Shown here: positions 43,701 through 56,069 of the stretch, piece after piece
Numbering within the stretch: position 1 is the stretch's first letter
How the letters are laid out: each line of letters begins with the position of its first letter
Assembly: GCA_019828595.1 (NCBI GenBank)
Contig: JAHQRK010000006.1
Span: 2,232,001 to 2,296,000 of the forward strand
Length of the DNA: 64,000 nucleotides
Source: Aphanomyces cochlioides
Lineage: Eukaryota; Oomycota; Saprolegniomycetes; Saprolegniales; Verrucalvaceae
Direction: 5' to 3'
Position numbers and translations under genes: made by a program
The notes under the pieces: generated by a model
Told to the model about the DNA's origin: nothing
Databases searched by the model: none
The model's input: only the letters and a program-made list of their open reading frames with translations

Positions 43701-44186
43701 AATGCGGATCGGCATCCACACTGGTAAAGTGATCGGCGGCGTCGTGGGGATCAAGAAACCTCGCTATCTCATCTGGGGCAGTCACACCGTGATTGCCAAC
43801 TCGATGGAGGCCAAGAGCATCCCAGGACACATTCAAATCTCCGATTCGACATACAGAATCCTCCGCGCCTCCGGGGAGTACGTCTGCGAACCCGCAGGCA
43901 ATTCTGCGCTCGGCGATACCTATTTTATCCAGGTAGGACGCCGCGTCGTCGTCTCCTTGGCGTCACATTTTGAGCAATGTAGACCGACACAGCGCCGACC
44001 AAGGCCGAGATCATGACGCAGTATTTCCCCAAAGCGGTGCGGGAAAAAACGCGGACCGAGCCAGAACTCGAGCAGTTTTTCCAAGCGGCGCGCAAGGACA
44101 ATCCTTTCTTCCAGAATGTCCAGCTCATAAGCGACGCATCGCGCATCCTCCACAAGATCTCGGCCAAACCACCGCCGGGCCTTTAA
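40701..44186 (+). CDS. Membrane class III nucleotidyl cyclase with two catalytic domains in swapped order
   Basis: Six exons (introns 41565-41616, 42152-42200, 42722-42770, 43540-43588, 43933-43982) give 1078 residues. Layout: cytosolic N-terminus, a first hydrophobic block (about 140-310), catalytic domain C1 (about 355-500), a second hydrophobic block (about 620-785), C2 (about 835-1000) and a short tail. C1 has Tyr364 and Glu408 where the two metal aspartates belong, but keeps the transition-state pair Asn481/Arg485 (GDTVNTSSR). C2 keeps the metal aspartates Asp846 and Asp890, but has Val964/Ser968 instead of Asn/Arg. One composite active site is therefore predicted. Glu404 in C1 sits where guanylyl cyclases carry Glu and adenylyl cyclases Lys, hinting at GTP; this is inference. 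Confidence 0.88.
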
Positions 44187-44254
44187 CTTATTGGGTCTAA
44201 TCGATGCCCGTTTGAAATCTTCGATTTGTGAAACTGACAGCAGCGCGCGCTCTC

Positions 44255-45679
44255 ATGGAGGAGGAACTCGCGCTCGTGTCGCTGCAACACCATCTTGAAG
44301 CGATTGCATTGATGGAAAAGAAAGATCTCGAAATGGGGAAGGAGCCAGTTGTTCTTCCGAACGACGCAACGGCAGGGTACGACCTGCCGTCGATGAGAAA
44401 GGATGAACTTCATGCTGGGAACATGAGCGCCACCCTCGCCTCTCAGCCTTCCAAGAAGTACGTGCAGAAGGAACAAGTCGTACATGCTCTAGAGAGTGTT
44501 CGAGCGCCGGAATATGCATCCCAAGACGATCTGCGTCCACGCAAAGACGAAGGGAATGCGAGTTTCGAACGCTCTCACGAAGCAGATGTGTTTGCCACGA
44601 TGGTCAAGACGCATTGCGAGTCGTTGCTGCAGAGTTCGATGGTAAAGCAACGACGAATTGCCATGGAAGAACCACTGACTGGCTTCCTAGACGCTCTTTC
44701 ATGACATGGAAGTGAGATTGACGTCTCACCGCAAAACAATCGAGCAGTCTTTGCAAGAAGACCACGCTCAGCGTCAGAGCGACCTCGAGGTTCGTGCTCG
44801 AGTCTCTCCCTTGCGATGGTTGACTCAACTCGACATAGAAAGCGTTGGCAGTGCAGCAGAAGGCCGTGAACGACAAGAGCATGCGCGTCAAGAAGCTCAA
44901 AGTGTTCCTCATGCGCTTGGCTGAGGTTGTTTCTTCCAAATGTGTGGACCATGTAGTCGCATCTTTCGCTTTTACTCACGTCTGATGGGAAGTAGAACCA
45001 CCGACGGCTCTTGAGTCGATCGTTCTTGGCGTGGCAAAACTACCGCCGCAAGCGACTCTTCAAGGCACTGCGATGGCGTCAAGCTCTTGTCTTTTGTAGC
45101 CAGGTCAGTCGTTGAGCCATCAGGACTCTAGCAACTCGACAAGCATGGAGCATTCGCATGATATTCTTGTAGAAGCCGCCGCGTCGTCCATTTCTAGCTT
45201 GGGCTCGTTATGTCCTTGACGCTCGCCAAACTCGTCAACTGGATCAACTTGGCAACGCTCAAGCTGAAGCCGTCGTTACGTTGCAGAACCAACATGAGAT
45301 CGAACTCGAAAGCGTCAGTCGCTTCTCCAGCTCTCAACTCAGCCTCACGTTTCTGTGTCTAGTTGCGTCAACAACTCGCTCAAGCTCATGGAGAAATCGA
45401 AGTCTACCGCCTGGAACAAGTGCGCCTCGTACGTTCTCAACCACATATTCGCTCCTGGAGCTTTCATGCCCCTCATAGGAGGAAGATGTCCGGCGTGTCT
45501 TCCTGCGAGGCGTCTCGGCCATGAACTTGGAAGCTCTCAGTCTCTTTCGTAACCACGCGAGCAGTAGCAGCACTGTCAGCTCAACCGCTGTCACATCCAT
45601 GCCGCCGTCATCCAGAGACGCCATGGAGGACTTGGAGCTTCCGCGGTCGTCGATTCCGCAGCCGTTCCATAAAGCTTAA
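44255..45679 (+). CDS. POC5-like centriolar protein
   Basis: Seven exons (introns 44642-44690, 44790-44838, 44926-44995, 45104-45172, 45314-45362, 45420-45478) give 359 residues with all frames joining. POC5 is a centrin-binding protein of the inner centriole/basal-body scaffold. Support comes from the C-terminal FLRGVSAMNLEALSLF, which closely matches the conserved POC5 motif. Also supporting are W-containing centrin-binding-like segments (RSFLAWQNYRRKRLFKALRW; RPFLAWARYVLDARQT) in a coiled-coil context. The start is tentative, and the N-terminal 130 residues are not conserved to my eye. It lies 40 bp upstream of the katanin gene on the same strand. Confidence 0.7.
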
Positions 45680-45719
45680 GACTCTCATTCTTCCATTTTC
45701 GTAACCGCGAATTGGCAAA

Positions 45720-47855
<2,136 letters not shown>

Positions 47856-47869
47856 ATTTCGTGCATGTC

Positions 47870-48474
47870 TTAAGGACCGTAGCTTGTTGTGCATCCTGAC
47901 TCAAGTGTGCGCTGGAAGTCCATCGCGCTGTCAAAGTACTGAAACTTGGAATGACTCGAGATGTGGAGGAGCTCTTCATCGATAGCAGATACGATCAAGA
48001 GCAATTCATCGTACGACGGCGCATGGGCTCGTAATGCGTTTTCTATTCTCCGGCGGTTGCTCTCACGCTCCTGGTTCGTGCATTCTTCTCGCCACGTGCA
48101 GTTGTGTGTTCGGATCTCATGCGCCAGGCGTTTCTGCATGTCGTATTCTATAAGAGCGATCAAGATTTCGTGTAAAAGTGAGAGGTCGTACCGAGGAAAG
48201 ACCGCGAAGTCGACGCATCGCCATACCTTCTCGAATTGTAGACCGACGTTGGAGACGTTGGGTCGACTTGAGGATGATGGTATCCCACCGGGGGTGGAGT
48301 TCGCTCGGTCGGAGATGGCGGAGTTGTCGTCGCATACTGTGGTTGATGAACAGAATGGTGAAAACGAGGCAGAAGGACTGGAGGTGGTGCGCCTTGGACG
48401 TCATCTGGGGACGGTCCTCTGTACTCTTGATTCGAGTTGGACGCCTCGGGCGCACGCATCTCGTGCTTCATCAT
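47870..48474 (-). CDS. Small unrecognised protein with Pro-rich N-terminus and helical C-terminus
   Basis: Two exons (intron 48148-48191) give 186 residues. The N-terminal half is rich in Pro, Ser and Thr (TTTPPSPTERTPPPVGYHHP). The C-terminal half is charged and helical (EYDMQKRLAHEIRTHNCTWR; SYDELLLIVSAIDEELLHIS). The start is the ATG at 48474, 39 bp from a double CCGGAT palindrome. The stop is 14 bp from the convergent katanin stop. It is the last conventional gene before the repeat-rich region. No function is proposed. Confidence 0.55.
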
Positions 48475-48512
48475 GATCTTGTCGAATGGCTTTTTGTTTG
48501 GCGATGAACACC

Positions 48513-48526
48513 ATCCGGATATCCGG
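48513..48526. promoter_or_regulatory. ATCCGGATATCCGG double palindrome
   Basis: Two overlapping ATCCGGAT elements, 39-52 bp upstream of the small gene at 47870-48474. This matches the position and sequence of the coaE and EF-hand promoter clusters. Confidence 0.5.
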
Positions 48527-49989
48527 TTAACTGATTGATTTGTCCAAACTTTATCCATGGGACAAAAGAACGAAATTTTGCGCAATTTAAAGGGCATAAC
48601 ATTGAGGCCCCTATCGCGAGTCGAAGAATGAAATACGAAATGGCCCTCTTAATCTATTCTCGTGGGCAAATGAAATGGGGCCAATAGACGTCTTGATCAT
48701 CCACTTACATGTATATGAAGGCCCGGAAAACAAAAAGTGTCTTCCTTACCATTTTGACTTTTCGAGATAATGGAGCTCAAAGCTTGGCCATCGTTTCTTG
48801 ATGAAATTTGCTTGTTTCGAGAAAAATGAAAAAAACACTTCGTGAAAAAACACACATTCGTGTTCACTTCACTGATGGACACTGAAGATTTCATTCAGTC
48901 GACGATTAGAATCAAAGTCAGCCCCTGACACTCCAAAAAGTTTGCAACAGCGACTTTTTGGAGTTCGACTTAAGTCGTTGAAGACAAGTCGACGAGTGGT
49001 CGGCGTCGTCAACTTTACAAAAGTCGGACAAATCGTCAATATAGAACCAACGCAAGGGCATTTCGTTGTTTCGAATAGTTTGCACGATTCGTAGAAGGCC
49101 TGGATGTCGCCACCTATCGCTCCCTATTCCAGTAACAGCGCCAACGATGCATGGCTTCATCGCCAGCACTGTGATTTCATCCATTTTAACCAGTGAAATT
49201 GCAAACGACATCGACTTTTCTCAAAAAGCTATCGACTTTTTCTCAAATCCCTCTATACAAACTTTACATGTTTTCGTCTACTTTTTAAAAAGTAGGTCCA
49301 GGACCTACTTGGGGAAAAAGTCGATAAACCCATCTATTTCTCATAACATCGACGAAGAAAAAGTCGACTTTTTCCAACTTCGACCAGGCCCTGAGGGCCT
49401 GGTCGAGGACATGAACGCCAACGAGACAGATTGTTGGATAACACATGCCGTCAGTTTTTTGTCAAACCAGAATGTCAATCCGCACAATCTTTATCTCGTC
49501 TCGACGAATTCTACTCACGAGCTGAGATTGAACTAAGGTTTGTTGTACTCAAATCTACTCCAGGAGTGACAAGAAAATCGTGCTATCCAATTGACCCAAC
49601 GTTCTGAAGAGCCCAATGATCACCCCGACTCATCGTCCCACATTTTGACCCTTTTCTTCAGTGTCAAGGGCAAATGGTAATATACCACGTTTGTCTCCAG
49701 AGTTCAGTGTCCTCCAGATGGATATTCCCCAGGACAAAGCTATTCTCATGGCAAGTTCTGACAGACCCCATGTTGCTCTTGCTTGCTGTCAGCATCATCA
49801 ATTACATTCTTGTTTATCGTAGATTTCAATTTTGAGGGCTCTCCTTAAACATGTATAAACATGGCTCTCCAGCATCCAAGAGTCGCAAAATGGAGCCAAG
49901 ACTAATCCTCTGCAATACCACAATTTCATCTCTTCTGAAAGGCAGTTAATACATATCACACTTTTGATGTAAGAAACAAGGTAACTGAC
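48527..49989. other. Gene-poor, AT-rich region at the start of the repeat domain
   Basis: No gene is supported. A 156-codon plus-strand frame (49066-49536) runs through the palindrome cluster and has no recognisable feature. A 97-codon minus-strand frame (48918-49211) is likewise unrecognised. Confidence 0.4.
49278..49405. repeat. Cluster of perfect palindromes
   Basis: Within 128 bp: CTACTTTTTAAAAAGTAG at 49278-49295, AGTAGGTCCAGGACCTACT at 49291-49309 (sharing its first five bases with the previous one), GAAAAAGTCGACTTTTTC at 49357-49374, and CGACCAGGCCC/GGGCCTGGTCG arms with a TGA loop at 49381-49405. Related GACTTTTT words recur from 48950 on. Confidence 0.8.
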
Positions 49990-50813
49990 ATTGTGTCTGG
50001 CGTGGCTCGTTATTGCGTATCATCAATCGATACTTAATCATGGTCGTTGGAAATCGCTTCTGCGATCCTTTGATCATACATCAATAAACTTTCAGCTACG
50101 TCTAAAGGCAAATCCATTGCTACAACAGCGTGTATTTGTCGTGTTTACCCCACGGTACCATTGCATTCGGTTTCAACGATGGATCAACGCGAGCTACAGC
50201 AAGTTCATCACTCCACTCAGCTTGAGACGCATAGTAGCGTGAAGATGGTGACAGCATTGTCTTGGGGCTCCAGGCAAAAACTTCTTGTTGGAGATTGAGC
50301 TAACTTTATCAAGAATCAAATCTCAATGCTGGTCAAGTTTCGCGATTTTTATTGACAAGGTTGCCAATGGATGATGGTAGCGCCGCGGATTTTTAAGAAT
50401 TTAAAACAAATGAACTTTTTGCTTGTTGGATGTTCACAGCGTCATTCGGTTGAGCATTAGACGTAGATACACCCGTGGTTGTTGTGTTAGTTAAACGCCG
50501 CATGTAGTGTTGTAGATCTCGCTTTAATTCGCAATGCGCCACCTAAGTTGGATAGATTGCGAATGAATAAAATGATTCACACCAGAGAGTAACTGTTCCC
50601 TGCAGCCTTCATCTTTGAATATGCAATGAGATTTGTCTTGGGTGCATATTGTACTAATCCAACATATTCAATGTAATGAGGCGCATCATAGGTGCTCTTG
50701 TACAGCATCCAAGATGTTGTCGATGCAGCTGCGGCAACTCTACCCCTTCATCTCTTGGGATCAGCCTATCATTTTAGCAACTTCCATACTCTTTGTATTC
50801 GCGCGCAGATATA

Positions 50814-52383
50814 CAGAGGCCTGGTAAATATAAGCGTATAGTGGTACACTATTTTGATTGGGCAAGTCGCCCCTATCAATGTTCGCAGTGTCCACTAAAA
50901 CTTATACCCTTTTACAATAAATATTCTAAATATTTACACAACTAGGAAAACAGTAACATGATACATCTTCAAAGACAATCACCAACAGTAAGCAATAAAT
51001 ATAAATGATATTACATTTGACGATGTAGATGACTGACTTTCAAGGACAGACAAATCAAACAAAAATAATTATATAGTGTGTATATGAAAACATATATTTA
51101 GTGTGGATATATCAACTAGACTTCTTGGGAATTGCTTTCTCGAAAGCTTTCTTGATCGTTTCAGGGGAGATTGACTCCCATGCCTTGATTGCCCGTTTGA
51201 TACAGAACATGCGCTTCTCAACAGCGCTTGAAGGGTGATAGGTTTCTTGTAGCCACAAATTTCTCAATTTGGCCTTAAAAGGACCCATGACCCCGACATC
51301 TAAGGGCTGCAGAATAGACGTCGTATTGGGGGGAAGAGTGCACACAGTTGAGCTCAATTCCTCTTCAATATACTGAATGTTTTTTGGGGTTCGATGAGCC
51401 TCGAAGTTGTCAATCAAGATCAACGAAGGTCTCACAATTTCAGGTCTAACATTAATTAATGAAATCAATAAAATATATTACCTTAAAATAGTGTCTAGAT
51501 AGAAATTCCATCCTTCGCCGTCGATCCACGCATTCTTCTGGACGGCATAAAAATGGCCTTGAGGGTACGTGCGAAGCTCGTTCGCATCAATCACACCACC
51601 AGGCTTGCCTTTGACAACAAAAAGAATAGGTAATTTATCTCCTAAATAGAGTTAGTAAGAGCAATATTGGAAAAACTTACCGTTACGTTTCGCTGCTAAA
51701 ACGGCGGTTAGACGGCAGGACTTGTCCCCGTGGGTGATGCTGGCATCGCTGCCTCTTTGGGCAAGGATGTAGCGCGGAGGAGTATCGAAATAGATGCCAG
51801 TTTCGTCGCAATTAATGACGTCTCTGGCATCGAAATGGTCGTGTTCGTCCCAAAACTCGTCAAGGAATTTCGTTCGAACCTCCAGCATCTGCAATGTGGT
51901 CATTGCTTTTGCTGTTGAGGCTCTACGGCGCGAAAAACCGTGCCTGTAAACAAAGTCCCTACATAAATTAAAGAGAGACTTGTATGGATCCTCTTTTGAG
52001 GCAGAATATTCATTTACCACTCCTGGTGATCAGCTTTGACTTGCTGAACTACATGGTAAGTCGTCAAGGGAAAGTTCTTTTCCCTCATTGCAACCATGTA
52101 GTCCAATAAATCCTAATATAACAATGAAATGAAGTTTATTATATTGACTTACATCGCCACCAGGAAGGATTTCCTTTCGGCCTGGAGCTCCTAGGTGTTG
52201 TCGTCTTTTGGCTAAGAGAGACTCTTGTATTGTCTTCTTTTCTCGTACGAAACCTTGTACTGTGCGAAGTGAAATGCCGCTAAGCTCTGAGACTTTTTTT
52301 TGCGTGAGCTCTGTCAGAGCACGCAAAACGTTTCGTTTAGTCTCGAGGCTGTACCGTCGCCGGGTCTTCACGATCTTGAGCTC
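50814..52383 (-). mobile_element. Truncated pogo-like DNA transposon (copy 1)
   Basis: Has the left terminal repeat starting CAGAGGCCTGGTAAATATAA at 50814, but ends at 52383, so it lacks the right terminal repeat and the first codons of the transposase. It cannot be an autonomous element. Confidence 0.88.
51112..52383 (-). pseudogene. pogo/Tigger-type transposase, 5'-truncated copy
   Basis: Same coding content as the copy at 54633-55916, but the first eight codons including the ATG are replaced by unrelated sequence beyond 52383. It also shares the one-base frame break (here near 52018). The catalytic signatures NCDETGI, LILIDNFEAHRT and PPNTTSILQPLDVG are preserved. Confidence 0.85.
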
Positions 52384-52632
52384 CCTTGTGCTGCAGAGTA
52401 TTTGGGTCCTTAACTTCTTTGCTGGTAAAAATCGATATCAGTCAAAGTCATAGTCCTAATAGATGACGAAGGTCACCATTCATCCATGATTAGAGAGCAA
52501 ACGAACAGTGATTATTCGAAACGACCGGTGAAGCCCTTCTTCTACAAAGTGACTTCAAGTGACAGGCAGCTGTGCTTGAATAGATCACCGCAATCTCAAC
52601 GAATTCAGCCAATTCATTCAAAATTCCACGTC
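52384..52632. other. Unique spacer between direct repeat 1 and the inverted segment
   Basis: 249 bp without match elsewhere in the window by eye and without a gene. An open frame entering from here runs into the duplicated mucin-gene fragment. Confidence 0.5.
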
Positions 52633-52848
52633 TTTTCAAATGTCCAGCCATGGAAAAGTGTTGTCGACAAGCGAGGTTGCGACAATCTCAGCATGATTAG
52701 CGTCGAAATGTCCGTTATCTCTGTCGAAGCCGACTTTGATGAGATGGTGGATGTGTTTGCCAAAGCTGGGCCGACAGACAGCCGAAAGATCCATAGTGAG
52801 AGTGAGGATACAACGGAAGATGAGGAATGCGAGCCAAGTCCAGTTTGA
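52633..52848 (+). pseudogene. 3' fragment of mucin-like gene C
   Basis: Encodes the last 72 codons of the protein at 29180-29779 (FSNVQPWKSVV... to the stop). It is fused to unrelated upstream sequence giving a frame open from 52486. No membrane helix or stalk is present. Confidence 0.85.
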
Positions 52849-53511
52849 CTTTTTAGAGTTATATCCCCCTAACTTATTCATCCCATGTTTTCGTGATTTC
52901 AATGTCGCCATGAACAGCTCCATGGGGAGAAGCTATTCATTCCCCCCACTAGCGTCGATCTATCCAACCCCATGATGACCGCTTGTATTTCTATCATACC
53001 ATAACAACCATCACATTGAAGTACTTCAGCATAAAAGTTGCGACGATGACCGCGATGACCGTCCTTTCATAATCCTCGATAAAGATTATCCCCATGAAAA
53101 AATGAGGTTAACTAGTGTTTCCATTGGACAAATCTATGAAATTATAACCAATCATTGAATAATGTAGAGAAACTTTACCGCGGGAAGTGAGGTTTTGAAG
53201 TGCATATCGACTCACTCCAGCTGGCAGCGAATCACGTGGCAAGACTGATCGGTGCTAACGGTTCTAAAATGCCCATGTGCTCTCCAAATGTCCCAGTTTC
53301 TGCGTGTTGAGCCACCTGAATATAGGCGCTTCATGGAGCCAAACTTTATGGCCGAGCGCTCTGGAAGCGGCCAAAATGTCGCTCGAGATGACTGGCTCCC
53401 AAGCTGCCGTGGCGACAGAAGACCGCACAATGTGCCATTCATTCCAATCGGTTGGTAACACAAACTCGTCACTTTCCTTGAAACGCTTACTAAACGTTGC
53501 CTGTAGGTTTA
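52633..53511. repeat. Inverted copy of 28517-29395
   Basis: 879 bp, reverse complement of the mucin-gene-C 3' region, sitting exactly between the two direct repeats. Its right end abuts repeat copy 2 with no intervening base. Confidence 0.9.
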
Positions 53512-55904
53512 TTGTGTCTGGCGTGGCTCGTTATTGCGTATCATCAATCGATACTTAATCATGGTCGTTGGAAATCGCTTCTGCGATCCTTTGATCATAC
53601 ATCAATAAACTTTCAGCTACGTCTAAAGGCAAATCCATTGCTACAACAGCGTGTATTTGTCGTGTTTACCCCACGGTACCATTGCATTCGGTTTCAACGA
53701 TGGATCAACGCGAGCTACAGCAAGTTCATCACTCCACTCAGCTTGAGACGCATAGTAGCGTGAAGATGGTGACAGCATTGTCTTGGGGCTCCAGGCAAAA
53801 ACTTCTTGTTGGAGATTGAGCTAACTTTATCAAGAATCAAATCTCAATGCTGGTCAAGTTTCGCGATTTTTATTGACAAGGTTGCCAATGGATGATGGTA
53901 GCGCCGCGGATTTTTAAGAATTTAAAACAAATGAACTTTTTGCTTGTTGGATGTTCACAGCGTCATTCGGTTGAGCATTAGACGTAGATACACCCGTGGT
54001 TGTTGTGTTAGTTAAACGCCGCATGTAGTGTTGTAGATCTCGCTTTAATTCGCAATGCGCCACCTAAGTTGGATAGATTGCGAATGAATAAAATGATTCA
54101 CACCAGAGAGTAACTGTTCCCTGCAGCCTTCATCTTTGAATATGCAATGAGATTTGTCTTGGGTGCATATTGTACTAATCCAACATATTCAATGTAATGA
54201 GGCGCATCATAGGTGCTCTTGTACAGCATCCAAGATGTTGTCGATGCAGCTGCGGCAACTCTACCCCTTCATCTCTTGGGATCAGCCTATCATTTTAGCA
54301 ACTTCCATACTCTTTGTATTCGCGCGCAGATATACAGAGGCCTGGTAAATATAAGCGTATAGTGGTACACTATTTTGATTGGGCAAGTCGCCCCTATCAA
54401 TGTTCGCAGTGTCCACTAAAACTTATACCCTTTTACAATAAATATTCTAAATATTTACACAACTAGGAAAACAGTAACATGATACATCTTCAAAGACAAT
54501 CACCAACAGTAAGCAATAAATATAAATGATATTACATTTGACGATGTAGATGACTGACTTTCAAGGACAGACAAATCAAACAAAAATAATTATATAGTGT
54601 GTATATGAAAACATATATTTAGTGTGGATATATCAACTAGACTTCTTGGGAATTGCTTTCTCGAAAGCTTTCTTGATCGTTTCAGGGGAGATTGACTCCC
54701 ATGCCTTGATTGCCCGTTTGATACAGAACATGCGCTTCTCAACAGCGCTTGAAGGGTGATAGGTTTCTTGTAGCCACAAATTTCTCAATTTGGCCTTAAA
54801 AGGACCCATGACCCCGACATCTAAGGGCTGCAGAATAGACGTCGTATTGGGGGGAAGAGTGCACACAGTTGAGCTCAATTCCTCTTCAATATACTGAATG
54901 TTTTTTGGGGTTCGATGAGCCTCGAAGTTGTCAATCAAGATCAACGAAGGTCTCACAATTTCAGGTCTAACATTAATTAATGAAATCAATAAAATATATT
55001 ACCTTAAAATAGTGTCTAGATAGAAATTCCATCCTTCGCCGTCGATCCACGCATTCTTCTGGACGGCATAAAAATGGCCTTGAGGGTACGTGCGAAGCTC
55101 GTTCGCATCAATCACACCACCAGGCTTGCCTTTGACAACAAAAAGAATAGGTAATTTATCTCCTAAATAGAGTTAGTAAGAGCAATATTGGAAAAACTTA
55201 CCGTTACGTTTCGCTGCTAAAACGGCGGTTAGACGGCAGGACTTGTCCCCGTGGGTGATGCTGGCATCGCTGCCTCTTTGGGCAAGGATGTAGCGCGGAG
55301 GAGTATCGAAATAGATGCCAGTTTCGTCGCAATTAATGACGTCTCTGGCATCGAAATGGTCGTGTTCGTCCCAAAACTCGTCAAGGAATTTCGTTCGAAC
55401 CTCCAGCATCTGCAATGTGGTCATTGCTTTTGCTGTTGAGGCTCTACGGCGCGAAAAACCGTGCCTGTAAACAAAGTCCCTACATAAATTAAAGAGAGAC
55501 TTGTATGGATCCTCTTTTGAGGCAGAATATTCATTTACCACTCCTGGTGATTAGCTTTGACTTGCTGAACTACATGGTAAGTCGTCAAGGGAAAGTTCTT
55601 TTCCCTCATTGCAACCATGTAGTCCAATAAATCCTAATATAACAATGAAATGAAGTTTATTATATTGACTTACATCGCCACCAGGAAGGATTTCCTTTCG
55701 GCCTGGAGCTCCTAGGTGTTGTCGTCTTTTGGCTAAGAGAGACTCTTGTATTGTCTTCTTTTCTCGTACGAAACCTTGTACTGTGCGAAGTGAAATGCCG
55801 CTAAGCTCTGAGACTTTTTTTTGCGTGAGCTCTGTCAGAGCACGCAAAACGTTTCGTTTAGTCTCGAGGCTGTACCGTCGCCGGGTCTTCACGATCTTGA
55901 GCTC
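53511..55904. repeat. Direct repeat copy 2 (2394 bp)
   Basis: Second copy of 49990-52383. Here the sequence continues past the break into a complete pogo-like element and the flanking chromovirus relic. Copy 2 is therefore probably the original and copy 1 the derivative. Confidence 0.92.
54335..54368. repeat. Left terminal inverted repeat of pogo-like element
   Basis: 34 bp, the reverse complement of 56034-56067, starting with CAG next to TA. An identical repeat is at 50814-50847 in the truncated copy. Confidence 0.92.
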
Positions 55905-55916
55905 ATCATCCTCCAT
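54633..55916 (-). pseudogene. pogo/Tigger-type DDE transposase with one frame break
   Basis: Four exons (introns 55634-55673, 55163-55201, 54967-55002), about 389 residues when read across a single-base deficit near 55539. The N-terminus is a helix-turn-helix DNA-binding domain (YSLETKRNVLRALTELTQKK; ISLRTVQGFVREKK). A second, CENP-B-like segment ends at the frame break. The catalytic part has NCDETGIYF (first Asp), LILIDNFEAHRT (second) and LPPNTTSILQPLDVGVMGPF (third). Both copies in the window share the break, so it predates the duplication; alternatively an unusual splice could bypass it. Probably inactive unless spliced around. Confidence 0.85.
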
Positions 55917-56033
55917 GTCGAAATATGAATAGACTTCTATCAGCCACTAATCTCTTTCCCTCCAAAATACCATTCTTGTGAAAATTTATAACATAATATC
56001 TTAGAGGTCACTAGAATTGGTCCCAAAGTTCAA

Positions 56034-56067
56034 GTACCACTATACGCTTATATTTACCAGGCCTCTG
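56034..56067. repeat. Right terminal inverted repeat of pogo-like element
   Basis: 34 bp ending in CTG and followed by TA; perfect partner of 54335-54368. Confidence 0.92.
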
Positions 56068-56069
56068 TA

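Larger units (their letters stand above)
49990..52383. repeat. Direct repeat copy 1 (2394 bp)
   Basis: Matches 53511-55904 at a constant offset of 3521. One difference was noticed (C at 52029 versus T at 55550). It consists of 824 bp of probable retroelement 3' sequence plus most of a pogo-like element. The right end stops abruptly at TTGAGCTC. Confidence 0.92.
54335..56067 (-). mobile_element. pogo-like DNA transposon, complete ends (1733 bp)
   Basis: Bounded by perfect 34-bp inverted terminal repeats starting CAGAGGCCTGGTAAATATAA, with TA on both sides (54333-54334 and 56068-56069), the target duplication expected of Tc1/mariner/pogo elements. It carries one intron-containing transposase on the minus strand. 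It has inserted into a chromovirus relic, just after the chromodomain-coding part. Confidence 0.92.

Noticed and set aside
49066..49536. 156-codon plus-strand frame
   Set aside because: It runs straight through the palindrome cluster and has no recognisable homology or splice support.
49990..55904. Composite transposon formed by the two direct repeats carrying the mucin-gene fragment
   Set aside because: The repeats include non-transposon flank, copy 1 lacks one terminal repeat, and no outer target duplication was found, so mobilisation as a unit is not supported.
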